From positions 1 through 21,689 of the IMG/VR virus record IMGVR_UViG_3300030329_002785: a stretch of DNA of 21,689 nt; one strand, 5' to 3'. Position numbers and translations under genes: made by a program. Positions within the stretch are counted from its first letter, which is position 1; every line of letters starts with the position of its first letter. Below are positions 11,782 through 19,845 of the stretch, piece after piece. Source of the stretch: a virus. The notes under the pieces are model-generated. The model was not told where the DNA came from. It worked only from the letters and a program-made list of their open reading frames with translations, and did no database searches.

Positions 11782-13137
11782 TTGGAAGATTTTATTCGTT
11801 ATAAGAAGCGATACTTTAAGTTCACAGGATACTTTCCTCATGTCGGGCAAGAGAAATTACACTTCCCGGAGAAGGATGCAAGATTCACCGTTGCAGTTTG
11901 TGGAAGACGGTGGGGTAAATCAGTGGCTGCCTCAAAAGAGATAGAAGCAGTAATTACTCAGCCAAAGAAAAGAGCTTGGGTTGTTGCCCCAAGTTATCAA
12001 CTTGCTGAGAAGGTGTTTCGAGAAGTATGGCATGAACTTATAACAAATCAGGGCGTACCAACAAGGCGAGCATCATACCGTGATATGGTTATAGAAACGG
12101 AGTGGGGGTCAGTCTTAGAGGCTAAGTCAGCAGATAATCCTCCCTCACTTGTAGGTGAGGGTCTCGACTTCCTCGTACTTGATGAAGCTGCCAAGCAGAA
12201 AGCTACTGTTTGGGACATGTACCTACGCCCTACCCTTTCAGATAGAAAAGGAAAAGCCTTATTCATCACAACTCCAGAAGGATATAATTGGGTTTATGAG
12301 AAATACCTCCTTGGGAAGAAAGATGCAGATTGGGCTTCCTTCAATTCTCCTTCATGGGAGAACCAATATGCTTACCCTCTTGGTTTAGATGACCCAGACT
12401 TGATAGAGGCTAAGAGAAATATGTCTCCAGAGATATTTGACCAAGAATATGGAGCAATGTTCACTTCCTTTGCTGGTAGAGTCTATCCGTTTGATAGAAC
12501 TAAGGATGTGGGGAACTTCCCTTACAATCCTTCATTGCCTACTTATTGTAGCTTAGATTTTGGATACAGGATGCCGGCTGGAGGATGGTTTCAGACCTAC
12601 ACAATAGATGGAATTACCCACATCAACATGATTGATGAGTTCCTCCATCAAGAAAATATAACTACTGATGATTTAATAGAAGTTTGCAAGTTAAAGAAGG
12701 CTAAATATAATGTTGTGGCTACTTTTGGAGACCCTGCAGGTAGTGCAACACAATCAGTAGCAGGAATGGGTGATATAGAAAAATTTCGTAGAAATGGCAT
12801 GAATGTTCGTTTTGTTCGTGATAAAATTAGTCGTAAATTACCAGATGGTATATCTCATGTTAGAAGTTTCATTGAGAATGCTGAAGGCTTAAGGAGACTG
12901 CATTTGAACAAGAATTGTATGAATATGGCAGAAGATTTAGAGAATTATAGGTATCCTGAGCATAAAGAGGGAAAAGATTTGAAAGAAGTACCTGTTAAAG
13001 ATGGCTATCATGACCATGGATGTGATATGCTTAGATACTTTTTTTTAAATAGATTCCCAATTAGACAGCAAGGTATTCAATTCATAGGGAGAAAACAAGA
13101 GGATAAAAGATGGCAAGATTCGCTGAAGATTACATAA
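11782..13137 (+). CDS. terL: Large terminase subunit (ATPase-nuclease)
   Basis: 451 residues, TTG start (no ATG until far inside). ATPase: Walker A CGRRWGKS (about 40-47), Walker B LVLDEA (131-136), coupling motif FITTPEG (161-167). Nuclease: CSLDFGY (Asp about 259), TFGDPAG (Asp about 317) and YHDHGCDMLRY (about 418-428) are the three acidic positions of the RNase H-like fold. It drives DNA into the head and cuts it. AAGGG is about 12 bases before the TTG. The last 28 bases overlap the portal gene. Confidence 0.95.
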   Translation: MEDFIRYKKRYFKFTGYFPHVGQEKLHFPEKDARFTVAVCGRRWGKSVAASKEIEAVITQPKKRAWVVAPSYQLAEKVFREVWHELITNQGVPTRRASYRDMVIETEWGSVLEAKSADNPPSLVGEGLDFLVLDEAAKQKATVWDMYLRPTLSDRKGKALFITTPEGYNWVYEKYLLGKKDADWASFNSPSWENQYAYPLGLDDPDLIEAKRNMSPEIFDQEYGAMFTSFAGRVYPFDRTKDVGNFPYNPSLPTYCSLDFGYRMPAGGWFQTYTIDGITHINMIDEFLHQENITTDDLIEVCKLKKAKYNVVATFGDPAGSATQSVAGMGDIEKFRRNGMNVRFVRDKISRKLPDGISHVRSFIENAEGLRRLHLNKNCMNMAEDLENYRYPEHKEGKDLKEVPVKDGYHDHGCDMLRYFFLNRFPIRQQGIQFIGRKQEDKRWQDSLKIT

Positions 13138-14459
13138 GACAATCTATTCAAGATTATAAATTAAATAGAATGGATTCCAAGAGAAGGGAGGTAGAAAAAT
13201 ATCTCGACTTTTATTCAGGAACTTCAATAGACCAATATATTAAGCCATATTTTGATGCAATTCCCTTTCAAGAGATTCCTGTCTATGAAATGAATATCAC
13301 TAAGAAGTTTATTAATAAAATGTCAAGAATTTATACTCTTGGTGCAATTCGAAATGTAAATAAGAAATATTCAGAATATACTCGGAAAAAGGATACCTCT
13401 TTTAAGCACATTGAAAGAATAACTCGTTTATTAGGTACTATAGCTACAAGAGTAACTTACGAAGAGGATAAATTTTGCTATTATCCTATTTATTTTTTTA
13501 CCCCTCATTTTGACAGCAGTGATCCTCTTAATCCAGTTGCAATAACATATCCCCTTTTGCCTCCTGTTGATGACCCCTCTTATGACTATGGAAATGAAAG
13601 CTTTGTATATTTTGATGATGAATACCATATCCAATATGACGATAAAGGTAATGTATTTTTAGAAGAGAAGCATGAATTAGGAGCATTGCCATTTGTATTT
13701 ACTCATAGAGAGCATCAATTAGACTCATTCTTTGTTGAAGGAGCAGGAGATATTATTAACACCAACCTTCAGGTAAATATTACTCTTACTGAAATGCAAT
13801 TAGGCTTAAGATACCAAATGTTTGGACAGCCTTGGGCTACTGGAGTGCCTGAAGCAGAGATGACAGCAAGAGCTGGTAGCGATATGATTATTTCTTTGCC
13901 TGAGGGTGCAAGTTTTGGGATAGCCTCTCCCGGAGGAAAGTTAACAGATGTTATTGAAGCTCTTAAATTTCAAATAGAGTTACTTGCTTTATCAAATCAT
14001 CACTATATTCAATTTGCTCAAGACGGAGGGGAGACTCCTTCAGGAACTGCCCTGCAAATTAAAGACTTGGAATCGTTTGAAGATTTTAAAGATGATATAG
14101 AACTTTGGAGACAATATGAGAATGATTTTTATGAAGTTGAGAAAGCTATTGGATTTGCTAATGAAATCAAACTTCCAAACAGATTTGGAATTGATTTTAT
14201 TGAGCCAGACTATCCCAAGTCAGAATCAGAGAAAGTCCTTAGAGATGACTGGGATTTAAAAAATGGTCAAACAACGCTTGCAGAGATTATGGTTCGTGAA
14301 AATAAAGACATTACCTTTGAAGAAGCTGAACGGAAAGTTGAAGAAAATCTTGAAAAAAATGTGAGCCAAATCACATCCTTTATGCCTCCTCAGTTGCAAA
14401 ATAATGAAGGAGAGGAAAGTGAGAATGAAGATGATGATGATGGAGATGGAAGAGATTAG
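13110..14459 (+). CDS. Portal protein
   Basis: 449 residues, following and overlapping the large terminase as portals do. N-terminal helices (YIRQSIQDYKLNRMDSKRRE), a beta-rich middle (YPLLPPVDDPSYDYG), a mid-region with GLRYQMFGQPWATGV, the TPSGTALQIKDLESF stretch before the long stem helices, and an acidic tail (ENEDDDDGDGRD). It should form the dodecameric ring at the head vertex. The order of elements and length fit dsDNA phage portals; the precise subfamily is not decided. GAGGATAAAAG lies before the ATG. Confidence 0.85.
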   Translation: MARFAEDYIRQSIQDYKLNRMDSKRREVEKYLDFYSGTSIDQYIKPYFDAIPFQEIPVYEMNITKKFINKMSRIYTLGAIRNVNKKYSEYTRKKDTSFKHIERITRLLGTIATRVTYEEDKFCYYPIYFFTPHFDSSDPLNPVAITYPLLPPVDDPSYDYGNESFVYFDDEYHIQYDDKGNVFLEEKHELGALPFVFTHREHQLDSFFVEGAGDIINTNLQVNITLTEMQLGLRYQMFGQPWATGVPEAEMTARAGSDMIISLPEGASFGIASPGGKLTDVIEALKFQIELLALSNHHYIQFAQDGGETPSGTALQIKDLESFEDFKDDIELWRQYENDFYEVEKAIGFANEIKLPNRFGIDFIEPDYPKSESEKVLRDDWDLKNGQTTLAEIMVRENKDITFEEAERKVEENLEKNVSQITSFMPPQLQNNEGEESENEDDDDGDGRD

Positions 14460-14586
14460 GAACGCTGTTGCTAATCTACAGATAGATATGTACCAAATAC
14501 GAGAGATGTATAAAATGCTCGAAGAGAAGCAAGAAATATTAGAATTAAAGATGGATGAAATCTTAGAGGCAATAGGCAAAAAGTAA
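14425..14586 (+). CDS. Small coiled-coil protein (53 aa; start uncertain)
   Basis: MKMMMMEMEEIRNAVANLQI, then a continuous charged heptad helix (REMYKMLEEKQEILELKMDE). It overlaps the end of the portal gene in another frame and ends at TAATG with the next gene. AGGAAAG upstream favours the ATG at 14425; 14440 and 14446 are also possible. Function unknown. Confidence 0.55.
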   Translation: MKMMMMEMEEIRNAVANLQIDMYQIREMYKMLEEKQEILELKMDEILEAIGKK

Positions 14587-15140
14587 TGTCTTTAAGTAAA
14601 GTCATAAGATTAATGTCTAAAGTTCAGAAGATTTCTGAAAAGTATGCATCTATTGATAATGAGGTCTATGCTGAAAAAGTTTCTGACTACAAAGAAGAGA
14701 TAAGAGATAGGCTTCTTGATGGGTTAATTGGTGGATATGATATTAATGGCAAAAGATTTAAATCTTTAAGACCATCTACATTAGACATTCGGTCAATTAG
14801 AGGGGTGGCTGGCAAAACTCCATTAAGAGCAAATGGAGGGATAGAAAGATTCTTGGAATCTGAAGGTTTATTTGCTAAAGGAAAGTTACAAATAAAACTT
14901 AATCCACCTCCAGAAGAATATATGGTTGCTCAAAATGAAGGATTTACTCCAACTTATATTCCAAAAGCAAATAAACGAGATGAAATAGGATACTTTAAAA
15001 ACAAAACAGGAATTTCTGTACCTGCAAGACAATGGTATGGACTCCCCAAAACTTATTTAGAAGGGGGTGTAAGATATAATGAATTTATTAAAAAGATTAC
15101 TAAGGAGTTTGATAGGGAACTCTCAGAAGCAATCAGATAG
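14586..15140 (+). CDS. Probable head-tail completion or virion morphogenesis protein
   Basis: 184 residues. DINGKRFKSLRPSTLDIR, GKTPLRANGGIERFLES and later NEGFTPTYIPKANKRDE and SVPARQWYGLPK follow the pattern of phage virion-morphogenesis (gpS-like) and HK97 gp10-like proteins: a region of polar loops, then the (I/V)PARQWxG signature close to the end. It lies between portal and scaffold. Expected to join head and tail. The start overlaps the previous stop. Confidence 0.65.
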   Translation: MSLSKVIRLMSKVQKISEKYASIDNEVYAEKVSDYKEEIRDRLLDGLIGGYDINGKRFKSLRPSTLDIRSIRGVAGKTPLRANGGIERFLESEGLFAKGKLQIKLNPPPEEYMVAQNEGFTPTYIPKANKRDEIGYFKNKTGISVPARQWYGLPKTYLEGGVRYNEFIKKITKEFDRELSEAIR

Positions 15141-15348
15141 CAAGAAATTAGAAGATATGGAAAAAGATTTTGAAACAGTTAAAGGAGATTTAGATTTTTT
15201 ATATGAGACAGTTTTTCCACAAGTTCCATCAGTTTCTGTGGAAAATACTCCAGAATATACACAGACAATAGAAATTCCTGAAGATATTTATAAACAAATA
15301 TACAAATATTCTGAGAATAAGAATTATATTTTCATGGGTATTAGCTAA
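15079..15348 (+). CDS. Hypothetical protein (89 aa; start uncertain)
   Basis: From 15079 it begins MNLLKRLLRSLIGNSQ, overlapping the previous gene by 62 bases. A second ATG at 15157 (MEKDFETVKGDLDFLYE) avoids the overlap but has only a poor ribosome binding site. The rest is acidic and short. A small hairpin (ATTAGG/CCTAAT, 15376-15393) lies between this gene and the scaffold. Not recognised. Confidence 0.5.
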   Translation: MNLLKRLLRSLIGNSQKQSDSKKLEDMEKDFETVKGDLDFLYETVFPQVPSVSVENTPEYTQTIEIPEDIYKQIYKYSENKNYIFMGIS

Positions 15349-15409
15349 AACTCTTGCAAGTATTTAGCAAAAGTTATTAGGTTTGCCCCTAATTAATAGG
15401 AGATTTTTA

Positions 15410-15967
15410 ATGGAAACAGAAGTAACCACTACAGATCAAGTAACGGGGCAGGAGCCTCAACAGGAGAGTCAGACCGATTCTAATGTAGATTATAAAGCCT
15501 TGTATCTTGATGAAGTTAACAATTCAAAGAAGCTTCGTAAAAGATCACAGGAAGCAGAAGCGAAAGTAGCAGAGTTCACAAAAGCTCAAGAGGCTAATAA
15601 GGTAATTCAGATGAAGGAGCAGGAAAAGTTCCAAGAACTATCTGAAGAGCTTCAAAAACAATTAGACTCTACTCTTCCCTATAAAGAAAAATGGGAAGCT
15701 CATGAAACAGCACAGCGTGAAAAGTATCTTTCAAAATTGCCCAAGGCTGATAGAGATAAAATGGCGAATGAAAAGTTAGAGACTTTAGAGTATATTACCA
15801 ATATGCTTCCATCTGAAGATTCTACTTCAGAGCCACCTAAACATACTCCGGGTAAGTCAAGAAATGTTGGTAATGGCATTAATGAAGATTGGACAAGTTT
15901 AAGTGGTAAGGAAGGTAAGGATAATTACGAAAGGTATCTAAATCATCTTGTCAAAAATAAAAAATAA
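15410..15967 (+). CDS. Scaffolding protein
   Basis: The ATG at 15410 (METEVTTTDQVTGQEPQ) has TAGGAG 7 bases before it and is preferred over the in-frame ATG at 15383. 185 residues: Gln/Thr-rich disordered start, then a long highly charged coiled coil (about 35-125, KLRKRSQEAEAKVAEFTKAQ onward) and a flexible, basic end. This composition and its position right before the major capsid gene identify it as the internal scaffold of the procapsid. Confidence 0.75.
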   Translation: METEVTTTDQVTGQEPQQESQTDSNVDYKALYLDEVNNSKKLRKRSQEAEAKVAEFTKAQEANKVIQMKEQEKFQELSEELQKQLDSTLPYKEKWEAHETAQREKYLSKLPKADRDKMANEKLETLEYITNMLPSEDSTSEPPKHTPGKSRNVGNGINEDWTSLSGKEGKDNYERYLNHLVKNKK

Positions 15968-15986
15968 AAATTAAAAGGAGTTAGAA

Positions 15987-16856
15987 ATGGCGTTTTTAGA
16001 TAGAACTACGGGTGCGAATTTTATACCCGAATTATGGTCTGAACCAATTTACAAATTTTATAAAGAAACTAATAAATTGGCAGGTTCTGTTGATGATTAT
16101 TCATCATTAGTAAAAGGTGCAGGTGATACTGTTCATATACCAAAGATAGCACTTAAGGCTGCTGTTGAAAAAGCAAGCTCAACTATTGTAGATTTTAGTA
16201 CGGCTGGTACAGCAGGTAAAGTGGACTTGAGTATTAATAAGCATTATGTTGTTCCTGAATTATTTGAGGATATAGCATTAATTCAAAGTAACTTTGACCT
16301 TATTTCTAAGTACACTAAGATGATGGGTGAAGCTATTGCTCGTCAAGTAGAGAGTGACATGTGGGTAGAGTTAGATGGTTTTCAGACAAGAGTAGATACC
16401 AGTGCTTCTACCGATAATGTATGTGACGCAGATACTTTGCAGGACATTCTCGGACAATTGTATTCAATTGACATTGATCCTAATGATTGTTCATTTGTTA
16501 TGAATAATCTCGTATTAGCAGATGTTATGAATCCAAGTAGTGGTCTTAGTCAATACTTCATCAGACATGATGCAGTTGGTGATGGTTCTGGATTAAGAAC
16601 AGGTGCAGTTGGCTTAATTTACGGAATGGATGTATTTCATAGTGCTGCTATTCCTACAACTGGTACTGATAATCTTGCTGTTGGTGCAGTTTATCCACCA
16701 GATGCTTGTGCTTTTGCAGCACAACAAGATGTTAGAGTTCAATCTCAATATGATATTGCATATCTTGGAACTAAAGTTACAGCAGACATAATCTATGGAA
16801 TGAAACTGATTGATGAATCAGGTGACTTAAGAGGATTAAATTTAGTTAATGTTTAA
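15987..16856 (+). CDS. Major capsid protein (HK97-like fold)
   Basis: 289 residues, good AAGGAG before the ATG. It opens MAFLDRTTGANFIPELWSEP, passes through the E-loop region (VKGAGDTVHIPKI) and the spine helix (YTKMMGEAIARQVESDMWVE), and ends with IIYGMKLIDESGDLRGLNLV. Between them lies the A-domain segment (MNPSSGLSQYFIRHDAV). Length and the order scaffold-capsid fit an HK97-fold major head protein. It is followed by a strong terminator, as expected for the most highly expressed gene. Confidence 0.85.
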   Translation: MAFLDRTTGANFIPELWSEPIYKFYKETNKLAGSVDDYSSLVKGAGDTVHIPKIALKAAVEKASSTIVDFSTAGTAGKVDLSINKHYVVPELFEDIALIQSNFDLISKYTKMMGEAIARQVESDMWVELDGFQTRVDTSASTDNVCDADTLQDILGQLYSIDIDPNDCSFVMNNLVLADVMNPSSGLSQYFIRHDAVGDGSGLRTGAVGLIYGMDVFHSAAIPTTGTDNLAVGAVYPPDACAFAAQQDVRVQSQYDIAYLGTKVTADIIYGMKLIDESGDLRGLNLVNV

Positions 16857-16875
16857 TCTTAACGATTAGTTAATT

Positions 16876-16909
16876 ATAAGGGGTGGGGAAACCTGCCCCT
16901 TATTTTATT
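16876..16909 (+). terminator. Terminator after the major capsid gene
   Basis: Stem ATAAGGGG/CCCCTTAT, eight perfect pairs, loop TGGGGAAACCTG, followed by TTTATT. Placed 20 bases after the capsid stop. The next gene has its own AGGAG, so some read-through is probably needed. Confidence 0.8.
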
Positions 16910-16919
16910 AGGAGAATTC

Positions 16920-17105
16920 ATGATATATTTAAAACATCCAACACAAGGCTTTATAAAGGCTATAAAAGAAAGTGCCACTCCTGTTATTAAGCAGTTAGAA
17001 ACTCATGGTTGGTTTAGGTGCAAAGGTTTAAAAGATGCAACACCCTACTCCGAAGCTAAGGCTGATAAAAAGTCTTCTAAAAAATCACCTAAGAAGAAGA
17101 AATGA
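16920..17105 (+). CDS. Small basic protein (61 aa)
   Basis: MIYLKHPTQGFIKAIKESAT begins a short beta/alpha part; the last 15 residues are almost all Lys and Ser (KKSSKKSPKKKK). AGGAGAATTC precedes the ATG. The basic tail may contact DNA or the capsid. The family is not recognised; position suggests a minor head protein. Confidence 0.65.
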   Translation: MIYLKHPTQGFIKAIKESATPVIKQLETHGWFRCKGLKDATPYSEAKADKKSSKKSPKKKK

Positions 17106-17254
17106 AGAATAGTGTAACAGGTCAAAATAGGGTTATTCGCAAGAAAGGCGATCTTACAGGAGCTGGTAAGGGTGATTGGCTTCGTATAGACCTTGCAGAT
17201 GACCAGTACAAAAAGAATTACGATAAAATATTTAATAAAAAGAAAGTAGATTGA
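17102..17254 (+). CDS. Small basic hypothetical protein (50 aa)
   Basis: MKNSVTGQNRVIRKKGDLTG and then GKGDWLRIDLADDQYKKNYD. ATGA overlap with the previous stop. Its stop codon lies inside the following terminator hairpin. Not recognised; likely structural by position. Confidence 0.65.
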   Translation: MKNSVTGQNRVIRKKGDLTGAGKGDWLRIDLADDQYKKNYDKIFNKKKVD

Positions 17255-17267
17255 TTCTACTTTTTTT
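17243..17267 (+). terminator. Terminator after the capsid-associated genes
   Basis: AAAGTAGA/TCTACTTT, eight perfect pairs, five-base loop, followed by TTTT. The stem starts inside the coding end of the 50-aa gene. Confidence 0.8.
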
Positions 17268-17295
17268 ATTTACTTCCTCTTCTTAAATTATATCC

Positions 17296-17778
17296 ATGAT
17301 TAATGAGATAAAAGAGATAGTAGAGTATGCACTTTATAAGATAGATTGCTATAGCGATGATGGTCTTGCCTTGGTTGTACATACAGGTATGGCTGAATCT
17401 GGATATAGAGCATTAAAAGGTTATGGAGATGGCAACCCTGCTATTGGCTTTTGGCAGATAGAACCTGCAACTATGTTAGATATGATGCGAAATTATATAA
17501 GCTATAGACCCAAGTATAGAGTTGCCTTAGAGGAAATGGGTATGCAATTTTCTGGGGAGGATATTTATGTTTCAGTTTTATCGAATATGGCAGTACAAGC
17601 AGGACTATGTAGATTGCATTATCGTAGAAACCCAAAGCCATTACCTTCTTGGGATGACTTGGAGGCTCAGGCAAAATACTGGAAAAAATTTTACAATACT
17701 GTTGAAGGCAGAGGAACAGTTAAACATTTTTTAGAGGCTAACAAAGATATTGGATTCAATAAGAACGATTTTGAATAA
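17296..17778 (+). CDS. Lysozyme-like transglycosylase or muramidase
   Basis: 160 residues. VVHTGMAESGYRALKGYGDG (about 27-46) carries the catalytic Glu34 in the lysozyme superfamily context, and PAIGFWQIEPATMLDMM (about 48-64) is the Gly-aromatic-Gln-Ile motif of the soluble lytic transglycosylase fold. The C-terminal part is basic and aromatic-rich. There is no signal peptide, so release would depend on the holin-like protein encoded next. Inferred role: cleaving peptidoglycan in lysis, or DNA entry if it is in the virion. No clear ribosome binding site precedes the ATG. Confidence 0.8.
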   Translation: MINEIKEIVEYALYKIDCYSDDGLALVVHTGMAESGYRALKGYGDGNPAIGFWQIEPATMLDMMRNYISYRPKYRVALEEMGMQFSGEDIYVSVLSNMAVQAGLCRLHYRRNPKPLPSWDDLEAQAKYWKKFYNTVEGRGTVKHFLEANKDIGFNKNDFE

Positions 17779-17983
17779 TCACCCCTTTGGTGGAATAAGT
17801 ACAGCAATGGGTGGCTATATAATATCTCTATCAGAGATGCTCTCCCCCTTATTTAGATTTTTAATACTAACTTTTAGTACTATTACGGCAATATCTGTAG
17901 CCTATATACAATATAATAAAGCAAGGAGGGTTTATGTCAAAAGTAAAGACTCCGGTAAGAAGGGCAATAGTAACTCCGGATAA
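17750..17983 (+). CDS. Holin-like membrane protein (start uncertain)
   Basis: From TTG at 17750: NNHPFGGISTAMGGYIISLS, then one or two hydrophobic stretches (LSPLFRFLILTFSTITAISV) and a basic tail. The ATG at 17807 would give 58 residues with GGTGG upstream, but the HPFGG part resembles the start of phage holins, so I keep the longer version. It overlaps the lysozyme gene by 29 bases and the phosphoesterase gene by 50. Expected to open the membrane for lysis; small membrane proteins next to the muramidase support this. Confidence 0.55.
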   Translation: MDSIRTILNNHPFGGISTAMGGYIISLSEMLSPLFRFLILTFSTITAISVAYIQYNKARRVYVKSKDSGKKGNSNSG

Positions 17984-18713
17984 GCATTTCCCATTACATG
18001 ATGTCCCAGCAATAAAAGTTTTATGTCAGGCTATTGAAATAGTAAAGCCTGATACTTATATAGACTTAGGTGATGTAGGAGAATGGGAAGCCTGTTCTCA
18101 TTGGCAATGGAAGAAAAAGCGAAGACCACCTATTGAATATCAACTTCCCTACATCGAAGATGATATATTAGAAGTAAATAAAGGGATGGATATTATAGAT
18201 GAATCTCTTGATAAAGCAAATTGTAAAGATAAGCACATGATTGAAGGCAATCATGATGATTGGATGAACCGTTTTGTAGATGAAAACCCTTTCCTAAAAC
18301 AATATAGATTTAAACACTGTGTAAAACTTAACACAAGAGGCTATGAGTTCCATCCAATAGGAGAATATTATAAGATAGGTAAGCTTAATTTCTATCATGG
18401 GCATCATTTTGCAGGAATTAACCATACGAGGAATCATCTTCTTAGATTAGGTAGCAATATTATGTATGGACATCATCATGATATTCAGCAATCTTCTGTT
18501 ACTCATATTGATGGAGCAAAGTCTGCTTGGAGTATTGGATGCTTAAAGGATATGAAAGATGATAAGAATGCATGGCTTGGAGGTAGAAAACATAACTGGT
18601 CACATGCATTTGCTATTGTAGATTTCTTTGAAAAGGGTTATTTTACGGTACATGTAATTCAAGTAATTAACGGTAAAACCTCACTATGGGGGAACTTTAT
18701 AGATGGAAATTAA
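17934..18713 (+). CDS. Calcineurin-like metallophosphoesterase
   Basis: 259 residues with all core motifs: DKHFPLHD (Asp16, His18), IDLGDVGEW (Asp44-Asp47), EGNHDDW (Asn106, His107, Asp108), YHGHHF (about 154-159) and YGHHHD (about 178-183). This is the two-metal phosphoesterase fold of protein or nucleotide phosphatases. AGGAGGG precedes the ATG. Its place within lysis and late genes is unusual for an enzyme; possible substrates are phosphorylated host proteins, nucleotides, or a wall or lipid precursor. The motifs are clear, the substrate unknown. Confidence 0.85.
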   Translation: MSKVKTPVRRAIVTPDKHFPLHDVPAIKVLCQAIEIVKPDTYIDLGDVGEWEACSHWQWKKKRRPPIEYQLPYIEDDILEVNKGMDIIDESLDKANCKDKHMIEGNHDDWMNRFVDENPFLKQYRFKHCVKLNTRGYEFHPIGEYYKIGKLNFYHGHHFAGINHTRNHLLRLGSNIMYGHHHDIQQSSVTHIDGAKSAWSIGCLKDMKDDKNAWLGGRKHNWSHAFAIVDFFEKGYFTVHVIQVINGKTSLWGNFIDGN

Positions 18714-18858
18714 ACGAGACGAATGGTTTAATTCTATTAGATGGTTTAATCTAATAGTAGGTTTTATGAATTTATATTTATATGTTTATGGTGGTGGATA
18801 CCATCTATTAGCATTGGGAACAATCAATATAGCTGTTTGGGTATTTACAAGAAGGTGA
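18703..18858 (+). CDS. Small membrane protein (51 aa)
   Basis: MEIKRDEWFNSIRWFNLIVG, then NLYLYVYGGGYHLLALGTIN and a basic end: two short hydrophobic stretches around a Gly-rich turn, like a helical hairpin. GGGGGAA lies 8 bases before the ATG; overlap with the phosphoesterase gene end. A holin or anti-holin role is possible. Confidence 0.6.
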   Translation: MEIKRDEWFNSIRWFNLIVGFMNLYLYVYGGGYHLLALGTINIAVWVFTRR

Positions 18859-18861
18859 AGA

Positions 18862-19008
18862 ATGGATTTTTTAAAGAATTATTGGGAACAATTAACAGCT
18901 TTTGTTATATTAGTAATGACTTTAACAAGAATGAGAGTAGATATAGATGTCTTGAAGGAGAAAGTTAAGACATTGTTTGACTTATTTAACTCTCAAAAAA
19001 AGGATTAG
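18862..19008 (+). CDS. Membrane-coil mini-protein (48 aa)
   Basis: MDFLKNYWEQLTAFVILVMT then RMRVDIDVLKEKVKTLFDLF: an N-terminal membrane segment followed by a coiled coil, the layout of XhlA-like lysis accessory proteins and small inner-membrane spanins. GAAGG before the ATG. Family assignment is by shape only. Confidence 0.6.
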   Translation: MDFLKNYWEQLTAFVILVMTLTRMRVDIDVLKEKVKTLFDLFNSQKKD

Positions 19009-19009
19009 C

Positions 19010-19165
19010 ATGCAAGCAATTTTAATTAAAATATTACAATCGTTTTTAACTGAGAAAGTAATCAAAACAGTAGTTTTGGCACTTGGCGATTATTTAGTAG
19101 CATCATCTGCAAATAAATTAGATGATGTTCTTTGGCATAAAGTTAAGAAGCAATTAGGCGACTAA
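19010..19165 (+). CDS. Small hypothetical protein (51 aa)
   Basis: The ATG at 19010 (MQAILIKILQSFLTEKVIKT) has AAAGGA about 6 bases before it and is preferred to an in-frame start at 18977. Mostly an amphipathic or weakly hydrophobic helix (VVLALGDYLVASSANKL), Lys at the end. Overlaps the next start (TAATG). Function unknown; lysis or tail accessory by position. Confidence 0.6.
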   Translation: MQAILIKILQSFLTEKVIKTVVLALGDYLVASSANKLDDVLWHKVKKQLGD

Positions 19166-19836
19166 TGTCTAACGAGGTTAAGCTACAAGAAGGACATCCT
19201 TTAGACGAGAACTTACGCCCAATTAAGGTTGGTGGTAAGTCTTCTGCCATTGAAACTGCACAGCACGGTAATGGTGCAAGGGTGAATGGCAATTTAGAGG
19301 TTACTGGTGATGCCTATGCTTCAATAGAAAAAATGTATTTAGGGTTATTACCTGCTTATTCAGGAATGATAATTGGATATAGATGTATTGGAGAAGATAC
19401 TACACCTGTGACTTTTACCCTAACTACATCAATGGCAACTCTATCATCACAGACTAATGTTATGTTTAACGCTCCCCCATCTGGAAAAGTTGAAGTTAAT
19501 TTTCAAGCACATTATTATGGTGGTAATGGTGCAACTGTTACTTTAGGAATTTCAGATGCTGCTGTTTATTCTGCTTTGTCTGCCCCTTCTGCACAATATG
19601 AAAAAGTTTCTTTCGATGTATCAAGGTTTGATGATGCGATTTTGAACCAAAACTGGGTGATAACAGGCTTAACAGCAGGTACAACTTATCAATATTGGAT
19701 AGGGGCTAAAACATCAAGTACATCAGGGACTCCTACGATTAAATATGGTGGTGATAGTGCAGGGGAAAATGTACCTTTAATAATTAAAGTAACTGCTCTG
19801 CCAGAAGCAGCGACAGGATTCGCAGAATATGCTTAA
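19165..19836 (+). CDS. Virion appendage or decoration protein (223 aa)
   Basis: N-terminal segment ENLRPIKVGGKSSAIETAQH then NGARVNGNLEVTGDA: the Gly/Asn-rich repeat style used in phage fibres to attach to the virion. From about residue 70, a beta-rich domain (PVTFTLTTSMATLSSQ, then KVEVNFQAHYYGGNGA) with Thr/Ser/Gly composition, like a jelly-roll or Ig-like adhesion domain. Expected on the outside of the particle. Not assigned to a named family. Confidence 0.6.
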   Translation: MSNEVKLQEGHPLDENLRPIKVGGKSSAIETAQHGNGARVNGNLEVTGDAYASIEKMYLGLLPAYSGMIIGYRCIGEDTTPVTFTLTTSMATLSSQTNVMFNAPPSGKVEVNFQAHYYGGNGATVTLGISDAAVYSALSAPSAQYEKVSFDVSRFDDAILNQNWVITGLTAGTTYQYWIGAKTSSTSGTPTIKYGGDSAGENVPLIIKVTALPEAATGFAEYA

Positions 19837-19845
19837 AGGAGAATA

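Noticed and set aside
15376-15393. Hairpin ATTAGG/CCTAAT before the scaffold gene as a terminator
   Set aside because: Short, AT-rich stem without a following T-run; it could be an mRNA processing or stability element at most.
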